Source: an archaeon
Lineage (GTDB): Archaea; Nanobdellota; Nanobdellia; Pacearchaeales; GW2011-AR1
Direction of reading: 5' to 3'
NCBI GenBank assembly: GCA_027343665.1
Contig: DAHWKL010000002.1
Coordinates: 235,386 to 299,385 of the forward strand
DNA length: 64,000 nucleotides
The position numbers were made by a program, and so were the translations under genes. This document shows positions 24,121 to 32,536 of this stretch, one piece after another. Every line of letters starts with the position of its first letter. Position 1 is the stretch's first letter. The notes beneath the pieces were generated by a model. The model saw nothing but the letters and a program-made list of their open reading frames with translations, did not search any database and was not told the DNA's origin.

Positions 24121-25167
24121 ATGGCAAGAATTATTGGTAAAGGTTTCTCGTTTGATGATGTTTTGATTTTACCAAAGTATAACAAAATATTTTCGAGGCG
24201 TGAAGTTAATTTTAAGACAAGAGTCACAAGAAACCATTATATTGACATTCCTCTGATTGCAGCTAATATGGATACCGTTTGTGAATCAGAAATGGCAATT
24301 GCTCTCGGGAAACTCGGAGGCTTAGGAGTGATACACAGATTCTTAACTCCTGAAGAAGAAGCAAAAGAAGTCGAAAAAGTGAAAAAAGAGGGGCTTCTTG
24401 CTGCAGCTGCTATAGGTGTTAAAGATGTTGAAAAAAGAGCGGAAGCTCTTGCAAAAGCAGGGGTTGATATTTTTGTGATTGATATTGCACACGGTCATTC
24501 CAAATATGCAGGGAAAACTTTGGAATACTTAAAGCAAAAATATCCCCAGATTGATGTTATGGCGGGGAACATTGCAACAAAAGATGCTGCAGAGTATTTT
24601 CTGACAAAAGGCGCTGATGCCGTAAAAGTCGGGATAGGACCAGGTTCACTTTGTACAACAAGATTGATGACGGGGGCAGGAGTGCCGCAGGTGACAGCAA
24701 TAATGGACGTTTATGAAGCAACTAAAGGTGAGATACCCATCTGTGCTGACGGTGGAATAAAAAAACCGGCTGATGTCGTGAAAGCAATAGGTGCAGGTGC
24801 TGACACTGTAATGATGGGATATGTTTTTGCAGGAACAAAAGAAACACCGGGAGAAGTGATGAAGAGAGGAGACAAAAATTTCAAAATTTACAGAGGTTCG
24901 GCAAGTTATGATGTGAGCTTAAAGAAAAAAGAGCTGGACAAGGATGAAAATAAGGATGTGATAAGTGTAGAAGGTGAGAAGACAGTTATACCTTACAAGG
25001 GTCCAATAGAGCCAATTGTAAAAAAATTTTTGGGAAGCCTCGCTTCAGGCATGACTTACATAGGAGCAAGAGCGATGAAAAATATAATCGGAAAAGCAGA
25101 CTTCCTTGAAATTTCAAATCTTGGTCTTGAAGAAAGCAGAGCCAATGGCGTTCAAGAATTTAAATGA
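24121..25167 (+). CDS. IMP dehydrogenase / GMP reductase family enzyme without CBS domains
   Basis: TIM-barrel purine enzyme. The catalytic loop [20 protein letters not shown] carries Cys178, and [20 protein letters not shown] binds phosphate. The chain runs directly from [14 protein letters not shown] to [12 protein letters not shown], where a CBS pair normally sits, so the Bateman module is absent. The C-terminus ([39 protein letters not shown]) looks IMPDH-like. The flap region after [13 protein letters not shown] lacks the Arg-Tyr dyad expected of IMPDH, and 348 aa matches GMP reductase. Most likely an unusual IMPDH, with GMP reductase as the alternative. Own TATA-like box; 8-bp convergent overlap with the deaminase gene. 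Confidence 0.85.
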   Translation: MARIIGKGFSFDDVLILPKYNKIFSRREVNFKTRVTRNHYIDIPLIAANMDTVCESEMAIALGKLGGLGVIHRFLTPEEEAKEVEKVKKEGLLAAAAIGVKDVEKRAEALAKAGVDIFVIDIAHGHSKYAGKTLEYLKQKYPQIDVMAGNIATKDAAEYFLTKGADAVKVGIGPGSLCTTRLMTGAGVPQVTAIMDVYEATKGEIPICADGGIKKPADVVKAIGAGADTVMMGYVFAGTKETPGEVMKRGDKNFKIYRGSASYDVSLKKKELDKDENKDVISVEGEKTVIPYKGPIEPIVKKFLGSLASGMTYIGARAMKNIIGKADFLEISNLGLEESRANGVQEFK

Positions 25168-25705
25168 CTTTGCTTATGTTGAATTTTTTTCCTGAAAAAA
25201 GGATCTCTGTATCAATATCAAGATGCCCATCGAACCATCTATACTTTACTCCAGCTTCATCAAACATCTCAAGAGCGTGATTTATTGATATCTGCCATTC
25301 CGGCTGTCCTTCGCCTTTTGAGGTTTCTTTCGCCATTTTTTCAAGACCAGTCCATCCCACAACTTCTTTTATACCCAAGTTTATTATTGCATCAGCACAT
25401 GCGGAGCATGCAAACCATGGAACATAAAGTGTAGTTCCTTTAACATTATTCCCCTTATTGATAGCATCAAAGATTGCTCTTCTTTCTGCATGACCTGTAA
25501 AATCATATTTTTCAGGTCTTTTGAGTCTCTCAGGAGTTATCTTCACTCCTGTAGGGAAAGTATTGAAACCCGCCCCTAAAATAGCATAGCCCAGAGGATC
25601 CCCCCTTATAAGAATAGCCCCGTTTTGAGTGCTTATGTCAGGGGAATTTTTCGCGAGAATGTAACTTTTAATCAAAAGAGAAGCATCCATTTCGTGTTGA
25701 TTCAT
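25160..25705 (-). CDS. dCMP/cytidine deaminase-family zinc enzyme
   Basis: ATG 25705 (MNQHEMDASLL) was chosen; the 14 extra upstream codons overlap the promoter. The zinc-binding and catalytic motifs are GHAERRAIFDA and VPWFACSACADAII, the latter differing from the usual PCxxC by FACSAC. The deoxycytidylate-deaminase family also shows the PWF pattern. A C-terminal part of about 70 residues follows (WQISINHALEMFDEAGVKYRWF). Divergent from a cytidylate kinase fusion 95 bp away, which supports a role in pyrimidine nucleotide metabolism. Substrate not certain. Confidence 0.85.
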   Translation of the reverse strand: MNQHEMDASLLIKSYILAKNSPDISTQNGAILIRGDPLGYAILGAGFNTFPTGVKITPERLKRPEKYDFTGHAERRAIFDAINKGNNVKGTTLYVPWFACSACADAIINLGIKEVVGWTGLEKMAKETSKGEGQPEWQISINHALEMFDEAGVKYRWFDGHLDIDTEILFSGKKFNISKVI

Positions 25706-25800
25706 AAAAAAATATAAAAATACTTGCTTTAAAAAAATATATATCATGAGTTATATTCATTCTCATAAATCTTTATTAAAGGTGAAATTTTTTTCAGGTG

Positions 25801-26991
25801 ATGGGAAAAGAGGTTTCAGATCTTGAGAATATTATTGGGAAAACACAAGCGCAAATACTCAAAGAAAAGTTTAACATGCCTCATTTCAGATTGACAATCT
25901 CAGGCTGGCCCGGCGCAGGCAAAGGGACTGTAACCAGACCTCTAAAAAAATATTATGGGGTGGAAGCGATATCGGGTGGGAAGCTGAGGAGGGAATATGC
26001 TAAACAGGCTGGAATATCACTGACTCAGCTGAACGAAGAGGCTAAAAAAGATCCTGCTTCGGATATAAGGGCAGACGAATATCAAAGAAACTGGATTGAA
26101 GAGCATGGTGATGGGATCGTTGAATCAAGATTGGGATATCACTTCGTACCTGATTCAATAAAAATTTTTATTGAGGGTAACAAAAGAACTCTTGCAGAGA
26201 GAATTATGAAGCATCCGCGAAAAGGTGAGGAAGTGGGCAAGACTGTGGAAGAAGAAATGCGGATTCTTGATGGAAGATGCAACAATGACAGGGAAAGATA
26301 CAGAAAAGCTTACCAGATCGAAGATTGCTATGATTCGGATTTATTTGATATGGTAATCAATACGACAAAACCGGATGGATCAAACAAGCCTTTCAACAAG
26401 GTGGCCGACCTGATAAAAGTGAAAGTTTTCGATTATTGCCAAAAAGCAGTCCATCCAAAGTTTTATCTTGCACATCCGACAAGTTCCAGAGAAAAAGTTA
26501 GGAGATGGGAACTTGAATTCGAAAAGAGAACAGGGATAGAATTGATAAATCCTTTCTTTGAAGCCAGCTCTATGAGCCCTGAAGAAGAAAATGAGGGTGA
26601 ATCTAAATACCTGAGAATGGGAAAAGAAGTGAGCGGAATATTTGATGTGAATCTTAAGCATGTCGCCAGAAAAGATGTAATTGGAACTGTGGTTGTCATA
26701 GATGACAGTTGGACTTGGGGCACCCCCGAAGAACATGCAATAGCCTGGCTTATGTCAAAACCAGTTTATGCTATAGTGACCCACAGTGAAAAGAACTATT
26801 TTAATCATCCTTCCGTGATAAGGACATCTAATGGAGTATTCAGAACAGAAAAGGAATTTGAAACTTATATGGTCAAAAACAAAAGCAGACTGTTCAGGGA
26901 ACTTGAAAAAACAAGGAGGAAAAACCTTGTGAATCCGGTGTATGCGATGATATTTAATGAAATAAAGAAAAATGAAGAGTTATTAGGTTAA
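25801..26991 (+). CDS. cytidylate kinase-like domain fused to nucleoside 2-deoxyribosyltransferase-like domain
   Basis: The N-terminal half (about 30-210) is an archaeal-type CMP kinase: P-loop ISGWPGAGKGT, ISGGKLRREYAKQAGISLTQLNEEAKKDP, GIVESRLGYHF and YDSDLFDMVINT. The C-terminal half (about 220-395) starts KFYLAHPTSSREKVRRWELE. It continues to VVVIDDSWTWGTPEEHAIAW, matching nucleoside 2-deoxyribosyltransferase/DNMP hydrolase architecture with the conserved Glu in GTPEEHA. ATG 25801 was preferred to the overlapping GTG at 25798, given a TATA-like ttattaaagg about 25 nt upstream. The fusion joins nucleotide phosphorylation to N-glycosidic bond chemistry. Followed after 2 nt by the XPF nuclease gene. 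Confidence 0.85.
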   Translation: MGKEVSDLENIIGKTQAQILKEKFNMPHFRLTISGWPGAGKGTVTRPLKKYYGVEAISGGKLRREYAKQAGISLTQLNEEAKKDPASDIRADEYQRNWIEEHGDGIVESRLGYHFVPDSIKIFIEGNKRTLAERIMKHPRKGEEVGKTVEEEMRILDGRCNNDRERYRKAYQIEDCYDSDLFDMVINTTKPDGSNKPFNKVADLIKVKVFDYCQKAVHPKFYLAHPTSSREKVRRWELEFEKRTGIELINPFFEASSMSPEEENEGESKYLRMGKEVSGIFDVNLKHVARKDVIGTVVVIDDSWTWGTPEEHAIAWLMSKPVYAIVTHSEKNYFNHPSVIRTSNGVFRTEKEFETYMVKNKSRLFRELEKTRRKNLVNPVYAMIFNEIKKNEELLG

Positions 26992-26993
26992 AA

Positions 26994-27665
26994 ATGTACG
27001 ACATTTTCTCAAAACCGGAAAAAGAGAAGAAAAAAATTTCTCATCAACCGACTGAAATTATAGAAGTCGACTTCAGAGAGAAAAATTCATCCGTTCCTAT
27101 TGAGCTAAAAAACCTCGGCCTTGATGTGAAATTCAAGGAGCTTAAAGTCGCTGATTATATTGTGAAAGGCATAGCAGTAGAGAGAAAAGAAGCAAAAGAT
27201 TTTTTCTCTTCCATTTTTGACAGGAGACTCTTTTCCCAGATGGAAGAAATAAATCAATATAACAGGAGGCTTCTGATAATAGAGGGAGATGTCAAAAGAT
27301 ACAATAGGATGAATGAAAATGCACTTCGCGGAATTTTGCTTTCAATATCCCTCAGTTTCAAAGTACCAGTTATATTTTCAAAAGATGAGAAGGAGACTGC
27401 AGATTACATAAGACTTATAGCAAACAAGAAGAAAAGTGAAGAAACAATAAATCCGAAAAAAAGAAACCTCTCACCTTCAGAGGAACTGGAGTTTATAATC
27501 GAGTCATTCCCTGGAGTAGGACCTGCAAAAGCAAAAAAGCTATTAGAAAAATTTGGAACAATCTGGGATATTATAAATTCAAAAGAAGACGAACTTTTGC
27601 CCATTCTTGGGAAAAATTCTGCGAGTTTTATCTCGTTGGCAAAAAGAAAATACGAACCTAAATGA
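26994..27665 (+). CDS. XPF/ERCC4-family structure-specific endonuclease
   Basis: The nuclease half of a Hef/XPF system. EVDFREK and IAVERKEAKDFFSSIFDRRLF carry the ERKxxxD active-site motif (E63-R64-K65...D69). A C-terminal tandem helix-hairpin-helix (ESFPGVGPAKAKKLLEKFG, about 163-200) binds branched DNA. At 223 aa with no helicase it resembles crenarchaeal XPF. The partner helicase lies 2.9 kb upstream on the same strand. No obvious PIP motif at the C-terminus. Co-transcribed with the CMP-kinase fusion; 8-bp convergent overlap with thpR. Confidence 0.92.
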   Translation: MYDIFSKPEKEKKKISHQPTEIIEVDFREKNSSVPIELKNLGLDVKFKELKVADYIVKGIAVERKEAKDFFSSIFDRRLFSQMEEINQYNRRLLIIEGDVKRYNRMNENALRGILLSISLSFKVPVIFSKDEKETADYIRLIANKKKSEETINPKKRNLSPSEELEFIIESFPGVGPAKAKKLLEKFGTIWDIINSKEDELLPILGKNSASFISLAKRKYEPK

Positions 27666-28179
27666 GAGGATAACCTTCAATCTCTTCGTACAAAGGACCT
27701 TTTGGGGTTAAAGTAGATTTCATAAGACAAAATTTATCCACTTTGAAGCTGATCTTTTCGAGTTCAATTCTGCTAAGATATTCAAAAAACGTACTTTTAT
27801 CTATCACCCGCTTCACTCTTGCGACAGTCAAATGCCCCATGAACCTTTTTTCCTTCCGAAAAATTCCTGCAAGAGATTCATCAATACTTTTTTGCAATTC
27901 CTCGACCCCTTTTATCTCAAGCCAGATTATTCTCGGAAAAGATTTGGAAAATGCCCCGATTGAGTTGATACTTGCATGAAAAGATTTTCCTTTTATTTTT
28001 TTAAGCTGGGTTTTAATTTCCCCCATTCTCTCACCATCAATCTCCCCCAGAAACTTCAAGGTTAGATGCAAGTTCTCCCTTTCAGTCAATTTACCATCAA
28101 ATTTCGGAAGTTTTTCCTGAATATCAAATATTTCTTTTTTGATTCTCTCGGGCAGACTTATTGAAATAAAACACCTCAT
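27658..28179 (-). CDS. thpR: RNA 2',3'-cyclic phosphodiesterase / 2'-5' RNA ligase family
   Basis: The two HxTx motifs of the 2H phosphoesterase family are present: LHLTLKFLGE near residue 38 and GHLTVARVKR near residue 115. Starts MRCFISISLPERIKKEI, typical of the family, and the length of 173 aa is normal. By family knowledge it opens or forms 2',3'-cyclic or 2'-5' bonds at RNA ends. Its ATG shares one base with the stop of the M16 peptidase gene, so the two are coupled. Confidence 0.92.
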   Translation of the reverse strand: MRCFISISLPERIKKEIFDIQEKLPKFDGKLTERENLHLTLKFLGEIDGERMGEIKTQLKKIKGKSFHASINSIGAFSKSFPRIIWLEIKGVEELQKSIDESLAGIFRKEKRFMGHLTVARVKRVIDKSTFFEYLSRIELEKISFKVDKFCLMKSTLTPKGPLYEEIEGYPLI

Positions 28180-29393
28180 TAGTCCTCCGGAACAAGTGCA
28201 AAAAAGCTGTAATTATTAGCAGCTTCTGAGGCAAGATTCTTAACTTGATCGAGATTCACAGCTTTTATCTTTTCCCTGAAGTCATAGAATTCGTTCGCAT
28301 CACCAGAGCATTCACTGTAAAGAAGATTTGCCATCTGAATCTGAGAATCTTCAGTGGATATTTCATAATTTCCGGCAAGCTGCTCTTTAACACTTTCAAG
28401 CTCTTTCTCTTCAAGATTCTGAGATACTTTCTGAAGTTCTGCAATAATAAGTTCTTTAACTTTATCGACACCATCTTTTGTAGTTCCGACATAGATAAGC
28501 GAATAAGCATAATCTTTTCCGATGCTTGAATCACCTGCAATTGAATAAGCAAGATTTCTTTTTTCCCTTATTTCTATAAACAAACGGGATGACATTCCTT
28601 CGGCAAGGATACCTCGAAGAACAACAGAAGCATAGGCATTCTTCTCATGAATCAAAGGTGAATGAAATGCAAAAACAAGATTTGCCTGGTCTATCCCTTT
28701 CCTTTTCTCTATTTTTATCTCATTCCTTCTCCTTACTTCAAAATGAGGGACTTCACCTTTCTCATCACCGAAACTTCTCTCAATTATACCCTTAAGTTTC
28801 TGGAACTCAAAATTTCCAACAACACATGCAATTATATTGTCAGGCGTGTAGACTTTCCTGAACTTCTCAACCATTTTTTCCCTGTTTATTGAACGCATGG
28901 TTTCTTCATCCCCAATCAGATTTTTCCCAAAAGGGGGCTCATAGAGAGAAAATTGTATGCTATCAAGCACATATTGCCTTGGCGTGTCGCGTCTCATCTT
29001 CATTTCCTCAAATATGACTTCCCTCTCTTTCTCTATCTCTTCAGGGGAAAAAAGAGGATTTTTTACCATATCTATTAATACTTCCATCCCTCTCTCTGCA
29101 TGTTCACTTGGAATCTTGCACCAGAAAGCTGTAAGAGTCTCATCCGTGAATCCATTGAGGACTCCTCCGCTTTTTTCTATATCTTCTGCTATCATCAAGG
29201 CACTTCTTGTCGGAGTCCCTTTATACAAAAGATGCTCTATGAAATGAGATATCCCTTTTTCCTCGGAAGATTCATTTATCCCCCCATTCCTTACTGCAAG
29301 CCCCATACTCACAACAGGAAGATCCCTCTTTTCAAAAAGGAGGGTCATACCATTAGGAAGAACTTCGCGCCTGAAATTATTTTTTAAATTCAT
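28179..29393 (-). CDS. M16-family zinc peptidase (processing-peptidase-like)
   Basis: Inverted zinc motif HFIEHLLYKGT (HxxEH) near residue 50, with the downstream Glu in EKEREVIFEEM. The full 404-aa chain covers the active N-terminal and inactive C-terminal halves typical of single-chain bacterial or archaeal M16B enzymes. RNLAYSIAGDSSIGKDYAYS is a conserved C-terminal feature. Possibly degrades peptides in the cytoplasm. ATG 29393 was chosen over an adjacent upstream TTG. A TATA-like ttttatatacc lies about 25 nt upstream. First gene of an operon with thpR. Confidence 0.9.
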   Translation of the reverse strand: MNLKNNFRREVLPNGMTLLFEKRDLPVVSMGLAVRNGGINESSEEKGISHFIEHLLYKGTPTRSALMIAEDIEKSGGVLNGFTDETLTAFWCKIPSEHAERGMEVLIDMVKNPLFSPEEIEKEREVIFEEMKMRRDTPRQYVLDSIQFSLYEPPFGKNLIGDEETMRSINREKMVEKFRKVYTPDNIIACVVGNFEFQKLKGIIERSFGDEKGEVPHFEVRRRNEIKIEKRKGIDQANLVFAFHSPLIHEKNAYASVVLRGILAEGMSSRLFIEIREKRNLAYSIAGDSSIGKDYAYSLIYVGTTKDGVDKVKELIIAELQKVSQNLEEKELESVKEQLAGNYEISTEDSQIQMANLLYSECSGDANEFYDFREKIKAVNLDQVKNLASEAANNYSFFALVPED

Positions 29394-29428
29394 CAAAGCA
29401 AAAAAGTAAGACGGTATATAAAATTAAC

Positions 29429-29704
29429 TTAATAGATAAGCCAGATATAAAGGGCTATAAGAAGAAATAAGACTGCCCCGCCAACAATAAATTTGAATAT
29501 GAGGTCTTTCTTGGATTCTTTTTTTTCCTCTTCTTTTCTTATTTCCCTTCCTTCAACTTCCTGATACTCAAATGCCTTTTGACGTTCAAGATTCTTTTTT
29601 TCAAAATCACTCATCTCTCTCTTTTCGTCAAAAGCTGATTTGCTGTCAGCTTTAGCATTATCTTCCGGAAGGGTCAGATCTTCCGCATTAATTTCTTCAG
29701 TCAT
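29429..29704 (-). CDS. small tail-anchored membrane protein (91 aa)
   Basis: Charged, acidic N-terminal part (MTEEINAEDLTLPEDNA, then Lys/Glu helices FEKKNLERQKAFEYQEVEG) and one C-terminal hydrophobic helix, LIFKFIVGGAVLFLLIALYI. This topology places the bulk in the cytoplasm. A TATA-like gatttataatc lies about 25 nt before the ATG. No family recognised; it could be a small membrane adaptor. Confidence 0.65.
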   Translation of the reverse strand: MTEEINAEDLTLPEDNAKADSKSAFDEKREMSDFEKKNLERQKAFEYQEVEGREIRKEEEKKESKKDLIFKFIVGGAVLFLLIALYIWLIY

Positions 29705-29726
29705 GAACAATTAAAAGCCGGAAAGA

Positions 29727-30527
29727 TTATAAATCTTTTTTTGAGAATATCAAGTATTCTTCATTACCCAATTCAAAACTATTTATTAAATTAAAATTTG
29801 AATTTATGAACTTCTTTATCCATGTCCTGTCGGCAAAGAACTTCTTTCTTTTCATCATGCTTCTTGTGGCAAAACTCACGGCAACACGATCAACAAGAGG
29901 TGTGATTTCATCCAAAAATTTTTTGGAATAATCGTGTTTGATCATCTCTAGACTGTCAATGACCTTAAAAAGGAAAGCTACCTTTACTCCTTTGTCCTCT
30001 TTGATTATTCTTTTTATTTTTTCGATGTCAAAAAGGCTCTCGTGCAGGAATGATGCTTTTTTTTGCTTTTCTTTTTCAAAGAATTTTTCCTGAGTCTCCA
30101 CAATCTGACCAACTGCTTCAACACCTTTATAATTGGCTTCAAAACCTGCTCTCTTAAAATAAGGGTAACTAAATCCGTTCGTTCCGCACCCAAGATCGTA
30201 TATATTCACCTTTTCTGGAAGACCTTCAAGAATTTTTTTGTAAATTTGACCATAATAAGGAATCCTTTCCCTTGTTGAAAGGTGTTTATTAAGAAACCAT
30301 TCAGTATTTTTATCCTTAAAATTAAGGAGCTTTTGCGATAGGAAAGCTGTATAAACTTTCCTCAATAGGTCTCTTGTCAGTTTTACTTTTTCTTCATCTG
30401 TAAGATTGCCTTTGTCAAATTGCCTGAACGCAAGAAGAACATCCTCTTCTGGCAATTGGGAGAATTCTTTTTTTGAAGTTATTTTCCTTAGGAGTTCATT
30501 TTTTCCTACTGGCATATCTGTTTCCAT
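29727..30527 (-). CDS. FmrO/ArmA/Rmt-like 16S rRNA methyltransferase homologue
   Basis: Class I SAM-dependent methyltransferase. HLSTRERIPYYGQIYKKIL matches the N-terminal signature of the aminoglycoside-resistance m7G1405 16S rRNA methyltransferases, and VNIYDLGCGTNGFSYPYF is the SAM-binding motif I. VAFLFKVIDSLEMIKHDY and VAVSFATRSMMKRKKFF align with the FLFK and SFPxRSL segments of ArmA/RmtB. The likely role is 16S rRNA methylation in the decoding region; the target position is inferred. The start overlaps the 3-methyladenine glycosylase gene by 32 bp; ATG 30515 is an alternative. Confidence 0.75.
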   Translation of the reverse strand: METDMPVGKNELLRKITSKKEFSQLPEEDVLLAFRQFDKGNLTDEEKVKLTRDLLRKVYTAFLSQKLLNFKDKNTEWFLNKHLSTRERIPYYGQIYKKILEGLPEKVNIYDLGCGTNGFSYPYFKRAGFEANYKGVEAVGQIVETQEKFFEKEKQKKASFLHESLFDIEKIKRIIKEDKGVKVAFLFKVIDSLEMIKHDYSKKFLDEITPLVDRVAVSFATRSMMKRKKFFADRTWIKKFINSNFNLINSFELGNEEYLIFSKKDL

Positions 30528-31035
30528 CAATATAAAACCTCAGGGGAATGTTTAAATCTTTCTTCACCCCGACACGAAAACTTTTCTTTATTTTTAAGAC
30601 GCGCTTTGCATCTTCTATCCATAGACCTTTTACTTTCGAAATTGTGACTCCATTAAGTTTTCTCTCTATATGAATCTCTTTTGTAAGGAGCCCAGGACCG
30701 GAACATCTTCCTTCAAAGTTCAGCGGTTCAAGCGCTCTTATTAGAACAGCCTCGGCTTTTCCGGCAGGGCCTGTCACAAAATTCAGCATCAGGTGTTTGT
30801 GCACATTTTTTATTAATATTGTCCCTGCACAAAGCCACATCGCAAAATTATCCTTCCTTCTTCCTAAGCGCGCCCAGCTTGCAGGATCATTTTCATCGAA
30901 ATAAGATTCATCTTCCACGATCCTCGCTCGAAAGATTTTCTTTCCAGTACGATGAACAATAATTTTCCCAATCAGATCTCGGGCCACAATATCTGCCGGA
31001 CGATTGAAAAATTTCTGAGTCAACCTCTTAGCCAT
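30496..31035 (-). CDS. DNA-3-methyladenine glycosylase (AAG/MPG family)
   Basis: Base-excision repair of alkylated purines. TQKFFNRPADIVARDLIGK opens the fold. IVEDESYFDENDPAS holds the catalytic Glu of the usual VETEAY motif. LNFVTGPAGKAEAVLIRALEPL and GPGLLTKEIHI are conserved substrate-pocket segments. The usual Tyr-rich VYxxYG segment is replaced by TILIKNVHKHLML, so base specificity may differ. ATG 31035 was preferred to a GTG six codons upstream. At 179 aa it is near the family minimum. In operon with the rRNA methyltransferase-like gene. Confidence 0.87.
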   Translation of the reverse strand: MAKRLTQKFFNRPADIVARDLIGKIIVHRTGKKIFRARIVEDESYFDENDPASWARLGRRKDNFAMWLCAGTILIKNVHKHLMLNFVTGPAGKAEAVLIRALEPLNFEGRCSGPGLLTKEIHIERKLNGVTISKVKGLWIEDAKRVLKIKKSFRVGVKKDLNIPLRFYIDGNRYASRKK

Positions 31036-31068
31036 CAGACTTATAAAATTCACAAAATTAAAAACATT

Positions 31069-31989
31069 ATGCCAATAAATGTTAATGATCCGGAGTACAC
31101 AAGGGCCGAAAAAGATTACTTCGACGCAAAAACCGCAGAAGATAGGCTCGAAGCCTTAGGCAGGATGATTTCTCATGCACCAAAACATAAGGGTGCGGAA
31201 AATCTCCGCCAGCAGCTCACGCAAAGGAGAAAAAGGCTTGAAGAAGATCTTGAGAAAAAAAGAAAAAAAGGTAAAAGTTCAAAAGATGGGATAAAAAAAG
31301 GAGATATGCAGGCTTTGCTAATCGGCAAAACAAACTCCGGAAAATCCTCTCTTATGAGAACTTTGACAAACACAAACCAGAAAATCTCTTCAGTTCCATT
31401 CACAACAAAAGAACCTGTTGTGGGTGTGATGGAATACGAGGGTTCTCCAATTCAGATAGTAGAGATACCTGCAATAGGAAGTGAAAATTTTGAAAGGGGA
31501 TTGGTGCACACGACAGATTTGGTTATAATCATCATTGAAAAGATAGAAGATATTGATTATATAAAAGAAAAGTTGCCTCCGCATAATGGAAAAGAAATAA
31601 TTGTTGTAAACAAATCCGATCTCATGACTCCTGAGATAAAAAGAAAGATATCAGCAAGGCTTCAAAGTAAAAGATATAATTTTGTTCTTGTTTCTTCCTT
31701 CTCCTATTCAAAAGATAATGGAATTGAAGAACTCAAAAGAAAGATATTCAACTCTTTCGAAGTATTGAGAATATTCACAAAAGAGCCCGGAAGTGAAAAA
31801 AAAGAGAAACCCATGATTCTAAGGCCAGATTCTTCCGTAAGAGACGCTGCAGAAAAGATATTCAAAGGCTTTTCAAAAAGGATTGTTGAGGTTAGGATAT
31901 GGGGACCATCATCCAAGTTCGGAGGACAGGTTGTTGGTTTAAATCATAAATTGAAAGATCTGGATACTGTGGAGTTTAAGACAAAATAA
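31069..31989 (+). CDS. OBG/DRG-type GTPase with C-terminal TGS domain
   Basis: ATG 31069 (MPINVNDPEYTRAEKDYF) was chosen since a TATA-like ttataaaat lies about 25 nt before it; a 39-residue longer frame overlaps the divergent promoter. An N-terminal helical hairpin (about 1-75) is rich in Lys. G1 is LIGKTNSGKSSLM, G2 region PFTTKEPVVG, G3 VEIPAIGSE (DxxG degenerate to PAIG), G4 VVNKSDLM. The TGS domain (about 245-306) ends GQVVGLNHKLKDLDTVEFKT. DRG-like GTPases act in translation or ribosome biology. The altered G3 is notable. Confidence 0.87.
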   Translation: MPINVNDPEYTRAEKDYFDAKTAEDRLEALGRMISHAPKHKGAENLRQQLTQRRKRLEEDLEKKRKKGKSSKDGIKKGDMQALLIGKTNSGKSSLMRTLTNTNQKISSVPFTTKEPVVGVMEYEGSPIQIVEIPAIGSENFERGLVHTTDLVIIIIEKIEDIDYIKEKLPPHNGKEIIVVNKSDLMTPEIKRKISARLQSKRYNFVLVSSFSYSKDNGIEELKRKIFNSFEVLRIFTKEPGSEKKEKPMILRPDSSVRDAAEKIFKGFSKRIVEVRIWGPSSKFGGQVVGLNHKLKDLDTVEFKTK

Positions 31990-32012
31990 AAGAAAAAAGA
32001 AGATAAAATTTC

Positions 32013-32465
32013 TTAGTCAGATGACCAAGCAGCAATTCCTACGAACACCAAATAAACCAGGTTCAGTATAGGTATGACCATGAATATTGCCCACCATCCT
32101 GGTTTTTTTACCACTTCAAAAAGTTTCCACATCCATATGACGCCGAATATTGCAAAAGCTATATCTGCAGCTATGTTCACAAAGGGTATGAAGAAACCAA
32201 TCATAAGGAGCCACGGCCACCAATGCATCTTTGAGGATCTGAATGCGATAATCAAAGGGCCAACGCCGGGAATCCAAGCGATTCCGGGAGAACTCTGACT
32301 TGCCTTCTTTGCGATAGCCATGAAGGCAAAAGACATATAGATATAAATTCCTATTATGAGAAGGAAGACTACTAAAAACAGCACGATGCCTAAAGCAAGA
32401 AGTCCCGTCAGAAAACCAGAGTTTGAAGACTGCTGAATTGATGTGACAGCTGTATCTAAAAACAT
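32013..32465 (-). CDS. DUF5684-like multi-pass membrane protein (150 aa)
   Basis: Four hydrophobic segments separated by polar loops with IAKKASQSSPGIAWIPGVGPLI and WWAIFMVIPILNLVYLVFVG, the GxxWxxxPxxN type of repeat seen in DUF5684 membrane proteins. A strong Shine-Dalgarno (ggaggtgg) lies upstream of the ATG, unlike most genes here that look leaderless, so it may be efficiently translated. Function unknown. Confidence 0.75.
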   Translation of the reverse strand: MFLDTAVTSIQQSSNSGFLTGLLALGIVLFLVVFLLIIGIYIYMSFAFMAIAKKASQSSPGIAWIPGVGPLIIAFRSSKMHWWPWLLMIGFFIPFVNIAADIAFAIFGVIWMWKLFEVVKKPGWWAIFMVIPILNLVYLVFVGIAAWSSD

Positions 32466-32536
32466 TAATTAAACCACCTCCTTTTTTATTCTCTCTTTAT
32501 TGCAAAAAACAGAAAAGATTATTTAAACATTTGGAA

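Noticed and set aside
29727-30527. Acquired antibiotic-resistance cassette
   Set aside because: No mobile element or base-composition change around the ArmA-like gene; it is embedded in an overlapping housekeeping operon.
30952-31068. 39-residue N-terminal extension of the TGS GTPase
   Set aside because: Overlaps the divergent promoter and the start of the glycosylase gene; the ATG at 31069 fits the TATA distance.
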